Shown: piece after piece, positions 13,883 to 22,469 of the stretch
Numbering within the stretch: position 1 is the first letter of the stretch
How the letters are laid out: every line of letters starts with the position of its first letter
IMG/VR virus record: IMGVR_UViG_3300033388_000839
Coordinates: 1-26,928 of that record
DNA: 26,928 nt
Reading direction: 5' to 3' (one strand)
DNA from: a virus
Notes under the pieces: model-generated
Seen by the model: the letters and a program-made list of their open reading frames with translations, nothing else
What the model was told of the DNA's origin: nothing
Databases searched by the model: none
Translations under genes and position numbers: made by a program

Positions 13883-14662
13883 ATGTGTACAAACGGATGT
13901 CAAGACCCTTATGAATTACCTACGGGACCACAAGGGCCAGCGGGAGCTGACGGAATACAAGGATTAACAGGACCTGCCGGAGCAGATGGAACTCAAGGAC
14001 CAGCAGGAACTAATGGAACTAACGGAGTTGATGGCAACGACGGAGCTAATGGAGCAGACGGTTTACAAGGTACTAGTTTTAGACAAGGAGTAGGAGTACC
14101 TTCTACATCTATTGGAAATTTAGGAGATTCATATGTAGATTTAAGTAGTGATGATTTAAGACTGTATACTAGAGGTAGTTCTTTTTGGACAGATACAGGA
14201 ATAGGCCTTAAAGGAACTAACGGAGCTGATGGATCTGATGGAGCTGATGCTACATTTAATTACATAGAAAGAGGGTTTACAGCAAGTGATGTAAGTGCTA
14301 TATTTGAAACAGATGTAATAGACAGTTATATATTCTCTAGCCCTGTAGATTCTACTCCGGGTAATGTAAATCAAGATGCAGCACGATTAAAAGTTACGTT
14401 TTCATGTAAGTCTGTATCTCTTAACGAAGGAGCTAATGCAGTATTAACTTTAAGATTATACCAAGGAAGTAATGAAGTATATTCAACACAGCAAACAGTA
14501 CTGAACGATGGAAGGATAGATATGATTTCTTTTAGTTTTATGATTGAAGATTATAAAGGGTACACACAAGAACTTATTAAAGTAACTGCTCAATCAGATA
14601 GTACTCAAGTAAATTTAGAAGTACCTTATATGATTTTAACATCTAACTCAATAACTAGCTAA
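13883..14662 (+). CDS. Collagen-like tail fibre protein (259 aa)
   Basis: Residues 15-65 are 17 uninterrupted Gly-X-Y triplets (GPQGPAGADGIQGLTGPAG and onward), and a second block of five triplets lies at 108-122. Such repeats form a triple helix, so the protein is probably a trimeric stalk. Between the blocks (66-107) is a short domain with RQGVGVPSTSIGNLGDSYVD, similar to linkers seen between collagen-like blocks in other phages. After residue 123 a beta-rich C-terminal globule (about 135 residues) follows, a likely receptor-binding or trimerising tip. The N-terminus has CTNGC, a possible disulfide or metal site. Its neighbours are tail-fibre proteins. Confidence 0.85.
   Translation: MCTNGCQDPYELPTGPQGPAGADGIQGLTGPAGADGTQGPAGTNGTNGVDGNDGANGADGLQGTSFRQGVGVPSTSIGNLGDSYVDLSSDDLRLYTRGSSFWTDTGIGLKGTNGADGSDGADATFNYIERGFTASDVSAIFETDVIDSYIFSSPVDSTPGNVNQDAARLKVTFSCKSVSLNEGANAVLTLRLYQGSNEVYSTQQTVLNDGRIDMISFSFMIEDYKGYTQELIKVTAQSDSTQVNLEVPYMILTSNSITS
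13925..14077 (+). repeat. Collagen-like Gly-X-Y repeat block
   Basis: Seventeen consecutive nine-base codon triplets, each starting with a glycine codon (mostly GGA), encode residues 15-65 of the fibre protein. Both X and Y positions vary among P, A, D, T, N, Q, L, V and I. A second set of five triplets lies at 14204-14248. Confidence 0.9.
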
Positions 14663-14672
14663 AATTAAACTA

Positions 14673-15287
14673 ATGAATTTACCAATATACAACACAGATG
14701 ACTTAAATGTAAGAAAAGCTGTAGCAGCTAGTGGTATTGTAAAAAAGGCAGTAGGATTAGCGAAACATTCTAAAGCAGGTTCAGTAAACATTAAAGAACA
14801 AAAAGCTTTAGAAATGGCAGTTTTACAGTTTGAAATTATAAAAGACTATAAGATACTTGCGACTTCTGCAATAGGAATAATCACTCCTTTAGGTAATTCT
14901 GGAGCAGATACAACTACAACTATATTAATAAATGGGTCAGTAGCTTCTGATCCATTTGTTGTATCTTCTAATAACCTAACTACAGCTACTAATATAGTAA
15001 ACGCTATAAACAATTTAGATAACGAATACACAGCTGTTTTAGTAGGGAATGAAGTACATATAACTAGTACAATAAAAGGAAGTAGTTATAATAATTATAG
15101 AGTTGAGTATAATTTAACAGTTCCAGGAGTAACATTTAGTGCTATAGATTTATTTGGAGGCCAAGATGGTATTGAAGAAGAAGATAATAATATAACTGAG
15201 ACTACATTAGAAGCTTTGTTTAACAACATATTTAATATTACAGGGTGTGGATATGCCCCTTTAGGAACTAAATACCGAACAGCATAA
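14673..15287 (+). CDS. Unknown tail protein with sheath/needle-like module (204 aa)
   Basis: The first 65 residues are helical (EQKALEMAVLQFEIIKDYK). Residues 75-165 are beta-rich: TTTTILINGSVASDPFVVSS, then TNIVNAINNLD, then EYTAVLVGNEVHITSTIKG. This order (small beta sheet, IVNAINN-type helix, then V-x-ITxxxxGSxYNNY strand) is the recurring module of phage tail-sheath and fibre-associated proteins. The C-terminus (AIDLFGGQDGIEEEDNNITE ... CGYAPLGTKY) is acidic. A comparable helix-strand pattern occurs in the gene at 12245. The ATG is ten bases after the previous stop, and the gene ends by a TAATG overlap with the next one. Exact function unknown. Confidence 0.6.
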   Translation: MNLPIYNTDDLNVRKAVAASGIVKKAVGLAKHSKAGSVNIKEQKALEMAVLQFEIIKDYKILATSAIGIITPLGNSGADTTTTILINGSVASDPFVVSSNNLTTATNIVNAINNLDNEYTAVLVGNEVHITSTIKGSSYNNYRVEYNLTVPGVTFSAIDLFGGQDGIEEEDNNITETTLEALFNNIFNITGCGYAPLGTKYRTA

Positions 15288-16672
15288 TGGCAGAATTAAA
15301 TAACATAAAAAACTTACTTTTACCGGCTATAGGTAACTATAAAAAAGCTTATAATAATTATCCTAAAATAGATGATATAGATAAAGTTACAAAGCTTTTA
15401 TATAATGATTTAGTAAAACTTAATAATGATATAGAAAGTGAAATTACTTTAACACCTGAACAAATAGAAACTTTAAAATACTTTGTTTACAATCCTGTAA
15501 CAGATAAACTTGAAGCCGCTAAAGCATTAGTAACAACCCTTTCATCTTTATTTTTAGGTGAACAGCATGCTATGCAGTCAGGAGGAGAGAATGTATTTTT
15601 TACAAACCAAGTCTCTAAGACTACTTACTATCCTATGTGGGGCGGTCTTAAAGATATGAATATTCTAGAAAATAGAAGCCAAGACGGTATAATAAAACCA
15701 AGCGGCAGGAATTATTTTGGATACGGAGAATTTGAACTTAACGGGGTTTTAGGGACAGGAGTAACAGATTGTTCTGATATTGTAACAATTCCACAAAATA
15801 CTTCTGGTATTGGAGCAGAAATAGTATTTGAAGAAAGAATACTACCTGAAGAAACAGTTTACTATGAAGTTTGGTGGGGTACAGATGACGCAGGAGTGCA
15901 GGCGTTTGAAGATAAAAAAAGAGGATTAGATATCCAACCTGGAGACTTAGTAGATTGGATATACACACATCCTTTAGAATCTAAAACAGGGCAGGTTGTT
16001 TTAGCACGTTTAAGAGTAGAAGGTACAGATGGTAATTTTAGAGTACTACAGTGTAGAAAATCAGATACAGGCAAACCTTATTTTAAACTAAAAGCTTTTG
16101 GATTTACAGATGATAATTTAGCATTTGAAGGGGATACTTCTACTTTTATTGGATGGCAAGATTTTGCAGACTCTAATACTTCTGAAGCTAGTCCTATAAT
16201 ACAACCTACTGTTAATGGAGGAGAAGTAGCATTAACAAATAACAATAACGATACTTTAACTGACGGTAATACTTCTGTAAACGCAGAGACATCTATTACA
16301 GGACTAAATGATTTATGGAATACTACTACAAATACTTTTGATTTTGCAGGTACAGGTATAGAAAAGAATGACTTACTTTCTTTAAGAATACACTTAAACA
16401 TAGCTGCTTCTATTATTGCTCAAGACTTTAGTCTTAGATTTGACTTCTATGATAGTCCTGGAGCAACTGGTAACTTTATATTTAGTCTTAATCAACACGT
16501 AGCTACTGAAGCTTTAAGTGCAGGTGTATTTAGAGAAAGAATAACTACTATAGATGCATTTATTGGAGAATCTATTGTAAATGGTTCAGCTAAGGTGTAT
16601 CTTGTAGGCACTAAATCATTTGAAGTAGAAGTAATTGGATTTAATATAAGAATATTTAAAATAGCAAGATAA
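15287..16672 (+). CDS. Probable tail fibre/adaptor protein (461 aa)
   Basis: The gene is coupled to its neighbours by TAATG at both ends. Residues 1-90 are helical and charged (LPAIGNYKKAYNNYPKIDDI), probably a coiled attachment region. From about 90 the chain is beta-rich with Trp, Gly and Asn. Recognisable points are GGENVFFTNQVSKTTYYPMW (99-118), WWGTDDAGVQAFED, and a C-terminal jelly-roll-like domain from about 330 (TTTNTFDFAGTGIEKNDLL and beyond). This fits a tail-fibre or baseplate-associated protein, since it is placed between known fibre genes, but no family is recognised. No chaperone or enzymatic motif is visible. Confidence 0.65.
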   Translation: MAELNNIKNLLLPAIGNYKKAYNNYPKIDDIDKVTKLLYNDLVKLNNDIESEITLTPEQIETLKYFVYNPVTDKLEAAKALVTTLSSLFLGEQHAMQSGGENVFFTNQVSKTTYYPMWGGLKDMNILENRSQDGIIKPSGRNYFGYGEFELNGVLGTGVTDCSDIVTIPQNTSGIGAEIVFEERILPEETVYYEVWWGTDDAGVQAFEDKKRGLDIQPGDLVDWIYTHPLESKTGQVVLARLRVEGTDGNFRVLQCRKSDTGKPYFKLKAFGFTDDNLAFEGDTSTFIGWQDFADSNTSEASPIIQPTVNGGEVALTNNNNDTLTDGNTSVNAETSITGLNDLWNTTTNTFDFAGTGIEKNDLLSLRIHLNIAASIIAQDFSLRFDFYDSPGATGNFIFSLNQHVATEALSAGVFRERITTIDAFIGESIVNGSAKVYLVGTKSFEVEVIGFNIRIFKIAR

Positions 16673-19600
16673 TGGCAATAAAAATTATAAAAGATCAAGC
16701 AGGTACATCAGCATTAGTAGAAGGTATTGATGTGGAACCAATACCATTAAATGCTTTTCTATGTAGTGTAACTGCAGGAAATGGAGGTATAACTATATTT
16801 AATCCAGAAGCACCAGATAACAATGGAAATCCTACTAGGATAATGAAAAACGTACCTTTTACAGAATTTGTTAAATCAGATGGTACTATTCCAGTAGATG
16901 CGAATGATTTAAAAGCAGATATAGATGCACAGCTAGAACAACCTGCTCCAACAGATGTTAATATAGGGTATAAAAGTGTATATCATGCAAATACTAATGT
17001 TCCTGACATTATTGCAGATATAAATGATTATAAAAACGGTGATTGGTTTTTTGTAGAAACTACGACAGACGAGTTTACTGTAGATTTAGGAAATGGCAAT
17101 GTAACAGTTAAAACTAATGACCAAGTAAAACTAAGTGTTATACTTGATAGTGGCGGTACTGAAACTGATAGGTATTGGACGGTTATAAGTGATAATTCTG
17201 CTACAGTAGATGATATTACAAATAGTACATTAGATAGATTTGACATACATGTTGATGGAGACTATACAGGTTCTATACAAACAGGTTCAAGTATGCAACC
17301 GTTTAGCAACATACCTGCAGCTTTAGCGGTGTCCAGCCCTAACGACTCTTTGCTGCTTAAAGGTGATTTAAGAGAGCCTAATACTACTAGTGATTTATAT
17401 GTGTTACCTCATAGTTTAAATATATACGCAACTGAAGATTGTGTAACAGGTTATGAGTCTTATAATGCAACTAATGGTACTGCATGGAAATGGGAAGGTA
17501 CTGACTATACTGCAGAATTTAAGTTTTATGATGTAAAAGTTAGACACGCAGGTAAATATGGAATACACTTAATTAAAGGAGCTAAATGGGAAGGTCGAAG
17601 ACTAGATGTCCAATTCTGTGGATGGGACGGTGATTTAACAGTATTTAACCCTTATGTACCTACTACTATTTCAGGTGCTACATATGGTTCAGATTCTACT
17701 GATCTTTCCGGATTTTATCCTAGTGCACATGCGTCTGATGGTGGTGCTATTAGAATAGAAGAATTTACAAGAGAGCTAGATGTTGCGCATACAATTACAA
17801 ACAACCTTAGAGCATTACGACTTCAAGACTGTGGTGTAGGAGGTAACGGGTTTCAAACTCGTAACAGAATATACGGTAATATTGAAAGTGGACTTTATTA
17901 TGCACTAGGTACTACGTTTTATGGATGTCAAAATATGACTTCTATGAAAAACTATATAGCATACAACGCTAACAATGGTGGTTTAATAGTTGGTGGTATT
18001 AATAACAAATTTGGTGCAAATGAAATACATTCTAATTGGAATGCTGGAGTATGTAACTTTGCAGGAGCTAACGTTACTATTAGAGATGCTGGTATTTACA
18101 ACAACAATAGAAGTGCTAAAAACGGTATTGGTAACAATGGAGATGCTATGGGAAGTGTTCAATACAATGACGCTTATAGTTATCTAGCTACTACGTTTAG
18201 TGTTAATCCAGATAGAAGATTCTTAATGTCTGTAACTAACACGCAGATACATAATACAGGATTAGGTAAAAACACAGAAACAACAGGTATATTCTTTGAT
18301 GTAGAATTAAGTAATTTACCTGCATCTGATAAAAACATCATTTCAATAGACAACGTTGAATTTATCGGCCAGGATGTTGCAATAGATATGAGTGCAATAG
18401 ATACGACTAATTTAACTATTGTTAAAGGAGATAACTCATACATAAATGTTAAAAACAAAGTTAAAGAGCCACTAGACGGTTACTATTATGAACTTCCATT
18501 TAGTAATCACGTAATAAGCCTTGAAGAAGCAAATTTTTCAGTAACAAATACTGGCAACGTTATTATTAAAGACGGTGTAAGTGGTACGCCACTAAATCCT
18601 TATTTTGTAAATGATCTACAAGCACTTGCACATGGCTCTGACATTAAAATAGTACTTAAGGGTACAAGAAAAATACAGTTTACAGTACCAGTATCGGGAT
18701 GTTCAATAGGAAATTCTATGGTTAATTCTGTATTAGCTTTAGCTTTAGTTCAACTTAACGACTTACTTACTAATACTGCTGGATTTGCAAGTGGAGGCAA
18801 TCCTGTTACAGATTTTTATTTAAGTGGTAATGACCTTGTAATTATTTTACAAGATGGAACGAGTTATACTGCAGATGTAACTACATTAGGAGTTGACGAA
18901 AATAAGTTTGTAGAAGATTTCGAATTAGTTGGTAGTAATTTAGTATTAACTATGAACGACGGTGTTACAACACACACTGTTAGTGTATCGAACATGATTA
19001 ACGGAAGTACTTTACCAGCTAGAGCAGAAAATTGGTATATTGCTTATGGTAATAATGCAGGAGATGAAGTTGTATATGCTAGTGTAGTTGCAGATATAAA
19101 AGCAAAACAACCTTTTTACAATGGCGATTTCTTAGAAAAAGGAGAAGAATACGTTTGGACTAATAATATATCTGGTTATTCTGTTTTAGGAATTTACACA
19201 GGCCCAGAAACAACTTCAGAAGAGGATATTGTTTTTGCAGACAATAAGTGGGCTGTTAATTTTAAATTCATTAGTTCAAAAGTATCTCCATCATCTATTG
19301 GCGTTGACGTTTCTTCAAGATATGCTAGCGGTTATGATATTACAAATAATACTGTGTTAGCTTTAAGATACGGCAATGATAACTACTTATATTTATTAGA
19401 CATTTCTAATGGAGATGAAGTTATAATTGGAAAATCTAATTTAGCTTTAGTTGGTGATTCTGTAACTATTTTTATGGGAGGTGAAAATCAACCTAACGCT
19501 AAATTCCCTGTGATGGTTAAAAGGTTTGAACAATGGGCAATTGTACATGATTATGATAACAGTGAAAACGGTGAGTGGAATGATGGTGTAGAAATTGACA

Positions 19601-21165
19601 CAATTATTAAGTCTAATATGACTTTAAATCCAGGAGAAAAAATACTTTTAAATGTAAACTATTTTGGTAGGGCAGAGCGAATAGGATTAGGATATACTGG
19701 CGCAGCTACAGGAGTTTCTAACGCATTTACTAATATAGAATATGCATTAGTTTACAACTCAGCAGAATTGCTTTTTGCTGATGATACCCTAGCTGCTGCA
19801 GGAGGTTCTTGGACTTGGAATCAAAACGCAAATTATTTCTGGAATCCTAACGGAGATGGAAGTTCTACAGGTTATTGGAACAACGGAGGCGTAGGAAACT
19901 TAGGTCTTATTTCTTTTATTTATAACACTGATAATACTGTACAATTGTATCACGAAGGAAATGGTGAGTTTATTGCTGACTTGGCTACTACTTTAGATGG
20001 AAGCCCTATTAATTTATATATTGGGTTTAATGAAGCGCACCCTGTGCAGAGAATACCAGCTATTTCTAGACAAGATTTAAACGGAGGCTCACAGCCAGTT
20101 ACAACTTTTGCACCAGATATCAGTGACCAATCTTTTGATTTAACAGAAGGAGAGGCATTTAATGTAGAAATTGCTTTAGATGCTGGGTCGGATATAGTTA
20201 ACATTTTTGGGGAAGAAAACGCTCCTAGTTGGGCTGTATTAAATCAAGCTACAGGTAAATTTATAGGTACTGCTCCTGCATGGTCTAACAACGGTGATAC
20301 TTTTGTAATTAATTGTAAAGCTGCAAATGCTTTAGGTGGTATTACTAGTTTTACTGTTACTTTAAATGTAATAGAGCAGACTTATACTAACACTAAGTCT
20401 TTAAAGTTTGTAGACGGAGTTAGTTCTTACTTAGGAGGTAATGCTGCTTTAGTTACTGCATTAGAAAGAAGTGGAAATGGCTCAGGTGCTTCGGATGCTT
20501 GGACGTTTGAAGTTTGGCTTAAAGGTTCTACCTCTAACACAGGGCAAACATTGCTTTATTATGGTGCTAATGATGTTGTTAACGGTGGGTATATTGAACT
20601 AAAACAAACTAACCATAATGGATTAAAAAGATTGCGTTTTAGATATGGTTCTAACGTAAACCACTTACAATTAACTACACCTAGTGGTTCAATAAATCCT
20701 AACGCTTGGCAACACGTTTTAGTTAGTTATGATGGTGGAACAACAGGAAGTTCAAGCGGTTCTATATCGAGTTATTACTCTAGGTTTAAAATTTATATTA
20801 ATAAAGTTTTACAAACTACTAGTAACACACATAATAATTATGGTTGGAGTGGGTCTATAGTAGGTCAAAATTACAGAATTGGTAGATTTAGTAGCGGTAA
20901 CTATTTAAAAAATGTTTTACTAAATCAATTAGCTATTTGGAATAGCGACCAGTCTAGTAACGTTGTAGGGCTTTACAATAATGGAGATACGCAAGATATT
21001 AGCTTGTTAGCCGCAGGAGTTGGAAGTATGAATACTAACTATTTAGAGCCAGATCATTATTACGAAATTGAAACGAGTGTAACAACTATTCAAGATTTAA
21101 TTGGTAATGCTCACTTAGTGGGTTATAATTTTAGTAGTAGTGATTTAGTTAATGACGCACCTTAA
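16672..21165 (+). CDS. Large tail spike/receptor-binding protein (1497 aa)
   Basis: The largest gene here, joined by TAATG to the previous one. Residues 1-190 form a likely virion-anchoring region. At 208-218 PFSNIPAALAV is the characteristic opening of a pectin-lyase-type right-handed beta-helix, and Asn/Gly-rich rungs (for example NANNGGLIVGGINNKFGANE) run to about 600. Two short repeated modules (SGNDLVIILQDGTSYT and VGSNLVLTMNDGVTTH, about 716-775) follow. A Trp/Asn-rich lectin-like region occupies about 785-1140. An Ig-like domain is at about 1147-1235 (DISDQSFDLTEGEAFNVEI). A LamG/concanavalin-type jelly roll ends the chain (about 1240-1450; AWTFEVWLKGSTSN, AWQHVLVSYDGG). Such spikes bind and sometimes cleave surface polysaccharides. 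Catalytic residues could not be identified. A weak terminator follows. Confidence 0.85.
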   Translation: MAIKIIKDQAGTSALVEGIDVEPIPLNAFLCSVTAGNGGITIFNPEAPDNNGNPTRIMKNVPFTEFVKSDGTIPVDANDLKADIDAQLEQPAPTDVNIGYKSVYHANTNVPDIIADINDYKNGDWFFVETTTDEFTVDLGNGNVTVKTNDQVKLSVILDSGGTETDRYWTVISDNSATVDDITNSTLDRFDIHVDGDYTGSIQTGSSMQPFSNIPAALAVSSPNDSLLLKGDLREPNTTSDLYVLPHSLNIYATEDCVTGYESYNATNGTAWKWEGTDYTAEFKFYDVKVRHAGKYGIHLIKGAKWEGRRLDVQFCGWDGDLTVFNPYVPTTISGATYGSDSTDLSGFYPSAHASDGGAIRIEEFTRELDVAHTITNNLRALRLQDCGVGGNGFQTRNRIYGNIESGLYYALGTTFYGCQNMTSMKNYIAYNANNGGLIVGGINNKFGANEIHSNWNAGVCNFAGANVTIRDAGIYNNNRSAKNGIGNNGDAMGSVQYNDAYSYLATTFSVNPDRRFLMSVTNTQIHNTGLGKNTETTGIFFDVELSNLPASDKNIISIDNVEFIGQDVAIDMSAIDTTNLTIVKGDNSYINVKNKVKEPLDGYYYELPFSNHVISLEEANFSVTNTGNVIIKDGVSGTPLNPYFVNDLQALAHGSDIKIVLKGTRKIQFTVPVSGCSIGNSMVNSVLALALVQLNDLLTNTAGFASGGNPVTDFYLSGNDLVIILQDGTSYTADVTTLGVDENKFVEDFELVGSNLVLTMNDGVTTHTVSVSNMINGSTLPARAENWYIAYGNNAGDEVVYASVVADIKAKQPFYNGDFLEKGEEYVWTNNISGYSVLGIYTGPETTSEEDIVFADNKWAVNFKFISSKVSPSSIGVDVSSRYASGYDITNNTVLALRYGNDNYLYLLDISNGDEVIIGKSNLALVGDSVTIFMGGENQPNAKFPVMVKRFEQWAIVHDYDNSENGEWNDGVEIDTIIKSNMTLNPGEKILLNVNYFGRAERIGLGYTGAATGVSNAFTNIEYALVYNSAELLFADDTLAAAGGSWTWNQNANYFWNPNGDGSSTGYWNNGGVGNLGLISFIYNTDNTVQLYHEGNGEFIADLATTLDGSPINLYIGFNEAHPVQRIPAISRQDLNGGSQPVTTFAPDISDQSFDLTEGEAFNVEIALDAGSDIVNIFGEENAPSWAVLNQATGKFIGTAPAWSNNGDTFVINCKAANALGGITSFTVTLNVIEQTYTNTKSLKFVDGVSSYLGGNAALVTALERSGNGSGASDAWTFEVWLKGSTSNTGQTLLYYGANDVVNGGYIELKQTNHNGLKRLRFRYGSNVNHLQLTTPSGSINPNAWQHVLVSYDGGTTGSSSGSISSYYSRFKIYINKVLQTTSNTHNNYGWSGSIVGQNYRIGRFSSGNYLKNVLLNQLAIWNSDQSSNVVGLYNNGDTQDISLLAAGVGSMNTNYLEPDHYYEIETSVTTIQDLIGNAHLVGYNFSSSDLVNDAP

Positions 21166-21174
21166 GTAAATAAC

Positions 21175-21196
21175 AGGAGGGTGTAATAGCCCTCCT
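21175..21196 (+). terminator. Hairpin, weak terminator after spike gene
   Basis: AGGAGGG at 21175-21181 pairs with CCCTCCT at 21190-21196 around an eight-base loop. The tail TCTTAAT is T-poor, so termination may be incomplete and read-through to the lysis genes is likely. Confidence 0.6.
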
Positions 21197-21227
21197 TCTT
21201 AATAATTAAAAATAAATAAAATATGAA

Positions 21228-21476
21228 ATGAAAAATGAAGTAACTGAAGTACTAGAACAGGCCCCGACAGTACTACAGAAATATCCTACAATAGGACTAG
21301 GTGGGGGATTAGGTGGAGGAATACTCTACTGGATTGAAATAGCAGGGCCTATATTATCTTTTATAGGGGTTTGTTTAGGGGTTGGAATAGCCGCTATAAC
21401 ATTCTACCTTAAGATCGTGGAATTAAAACTAAAAAGAAGAAAACTAAAACAAAGAGACAAACATGAAACTAAGTAA
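21228..21476 (+). CDS. Small membrane protein, probable holin
   Basis: The 82-residue product has an acidic N-terminus, a glycine-rich segment (GLGGGLGGG, 23-31), then a long hydrophobic region at about 32-62 that spans the membrane once or as a tight hairpin. A strongly basic tail follows (LKLKRRKLKQRDKHE). This is the typical layout of small holins, and the M15 endolysin gene overlaps its end by 14 bases. The start at ATG 21228 is chosen because the ATG at 21223 gives only Met-Lys-stop. That mini-frame overlaps the start codon as ATGA. An antiholin or other membrane role is the alternative, since a second holin-like gene follows. Confidence 0.65.
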   Translation: MKNEVTEVLEQAPTVLQKYPTIGLGGGLGGGILYWIEIAGPILSFIGVCLGVGIAAITFYLKIVELKLKRRKLKQRDKHETK

Positions 21477-21954
21477 TAACTTAACATTAAAAGAAGCAAT
21501 TAAGTCGATAACTGCAATTAAAAGGGGAGTAGATAACTCCCCTAATGCAGAAGAAATAGAGAAACTAAAAGTAACAGCTGAGAAAGTATTTCAGCCTGTT
21601 AGAGACCATTTTAATATACCTATAGGTGTAAATTCTATGTTTAGATCTAAAGCTCTTAATAAAGCTATTGGAGGAGCTTCAGGTAGCCAGCATATGAAAG
21701 GAGAAGCTATAGATATTGATGCTGATAGATACGGAGGTAAAATAGAAGTATCTGGAGAAATGGTTAACTTTACCAACAAAATGATCTTTGACTTTATTAA
21801 AGATAACTTAGACTTTGATCAGCTTATATGGGAGTACGGAACTTCAGATGAACCAGATTGGGTTCACGTATCTTATAACCCTGTAGGTAATCGTAAAAGA
21901 GTATTAAAAGTAATTAGAGGAAAAGACGGAAGATCACACTATTCAATATACTAA
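21463..21954 (+). CDS. Endolysin, M15-family peptidoglycan peptidase
   Basis: The 163-residue enzyme shows the zinc-peptidase signature of the M15 family: SQHMKGEAIDID at 75-86, with H77 and D84 as metal ligands, and DWVHVS at 132-137, with H135 as the third ligand and D132 as the likely catalytic acid in D-x-x-H. The region GVNSMFRSKALNKAIGG (55-71) matches the family's SxYRxxxxN-type substrate loop. It would cleave peptide cross-links or stem peptides in the cell wall during lysis. There is no signal peptide, so it needs a holin to reach the periplasm. It overlaps the small holin-like gene by 14 bases and the 3TM holin by TAATG. Confidence 0.85.
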   Translation: MKLSNNLTLKEAIKSITAIKRGVDNSPNAEEIEKLKVTAEKVFQPVRDHFNIPIGVNSMFRSKALNKAIGGASGSQHMKGEAIDIDADRYGGKIEVSGEMVNFTNKMIFDFIKDNLDFDQLIWEYGTSDEPDWVHVSYNPVGNRKRVLKVIRGKDGRSHYSIY

Positions 21955-22463
21955 TGGAAAAAGAAAAGAAAGCATTTAAGGATACTCTGTTTGGAAAGAT
22001 AGTTAACAAAGCTGGAGGCATAGTTACTGACTTACCTAAAGTTATGGGACAGGTAGCTACAGGAAACTATATAGGAGCTATTGCAACAGTTGCAGGAGAT
22101 CTAACTAAAAGTAAGTCTACTAAAGCACCTGCTATATTAAGTGAACTTCATGTTAGAATGGCAGAGATAGAACTTGAACTAGCTAAAGTAGAAATAGAAG
22201 AATTTAAAAGAGCACAGGAGAATGTAACTAAACGCTGGGAAGCAGATATGAATTCAGACTCTTGGCTTAGTAAAAATATCAGACCTATTGGAATGTCCTG
22301 GGTATTAGTTATGACTTCATTGTTAATGATAGTTGCATGGTGTGGAGTATCTACTCCAGAATCAGTGATTATGATGTTTGGAGGATTGGCTACATCTATA
22401 ACAGGCGGTTATTATGTTCTTAGAACAGTAGAAAAAAGAAACAGTAGAAAATACAATAAATAA
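21954..22463 (+). CDS. 3TM-type holin (gene-transfer-agent holin family)
   Basis: The 169-residue product resembles the family of three-TM holins described for gene transfer agents. The hallmark here is RWEADMNSDSWLSKNIRPIG, residues 94-113, followed by two hydrophobic segments at about 114-131 and 136-156 and a basic tail (EKRNSRKYNK). The N-terminal 50 residues contain an amphipathic or weakly hydrophobic segment (GNYIGAIATVAGDLT) that can be the first span. A charged helix lies at 60-95. It directly follows the endolysin with TAATG coupling, so it belongs to the lysis cassette. The small protein at 21228 may be a second holin or antiholin. Confidence 0.75.
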   Translation: MEKEKKAFKDTLFGKIVNKAGGIVTDLPKVMGQVATGNYIGAIATVAGDLTKSKSTKAPAILSELHVRMAEIELELAKVEIEEFKRAQENVTKRWEADMNSDSWLSKNIRPIGMSWVLVMTSLLMIVAWCGVSTPESVIMMFGGLATSITGGYYVLRTVEKRNSRKYNK

Positions 22464-22469
22464 TATATA

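Noticed and set aside
16078-16401. Minus-strand open frame of 107 codons
   Set aside because: It is antisense to the 15287-16672 fibre gene and has no family features or promoter.
21175-21196. Strong terminator
   Set aside because: The stem is good but the T-tract is poor, so it is reported only as a weak terminator.
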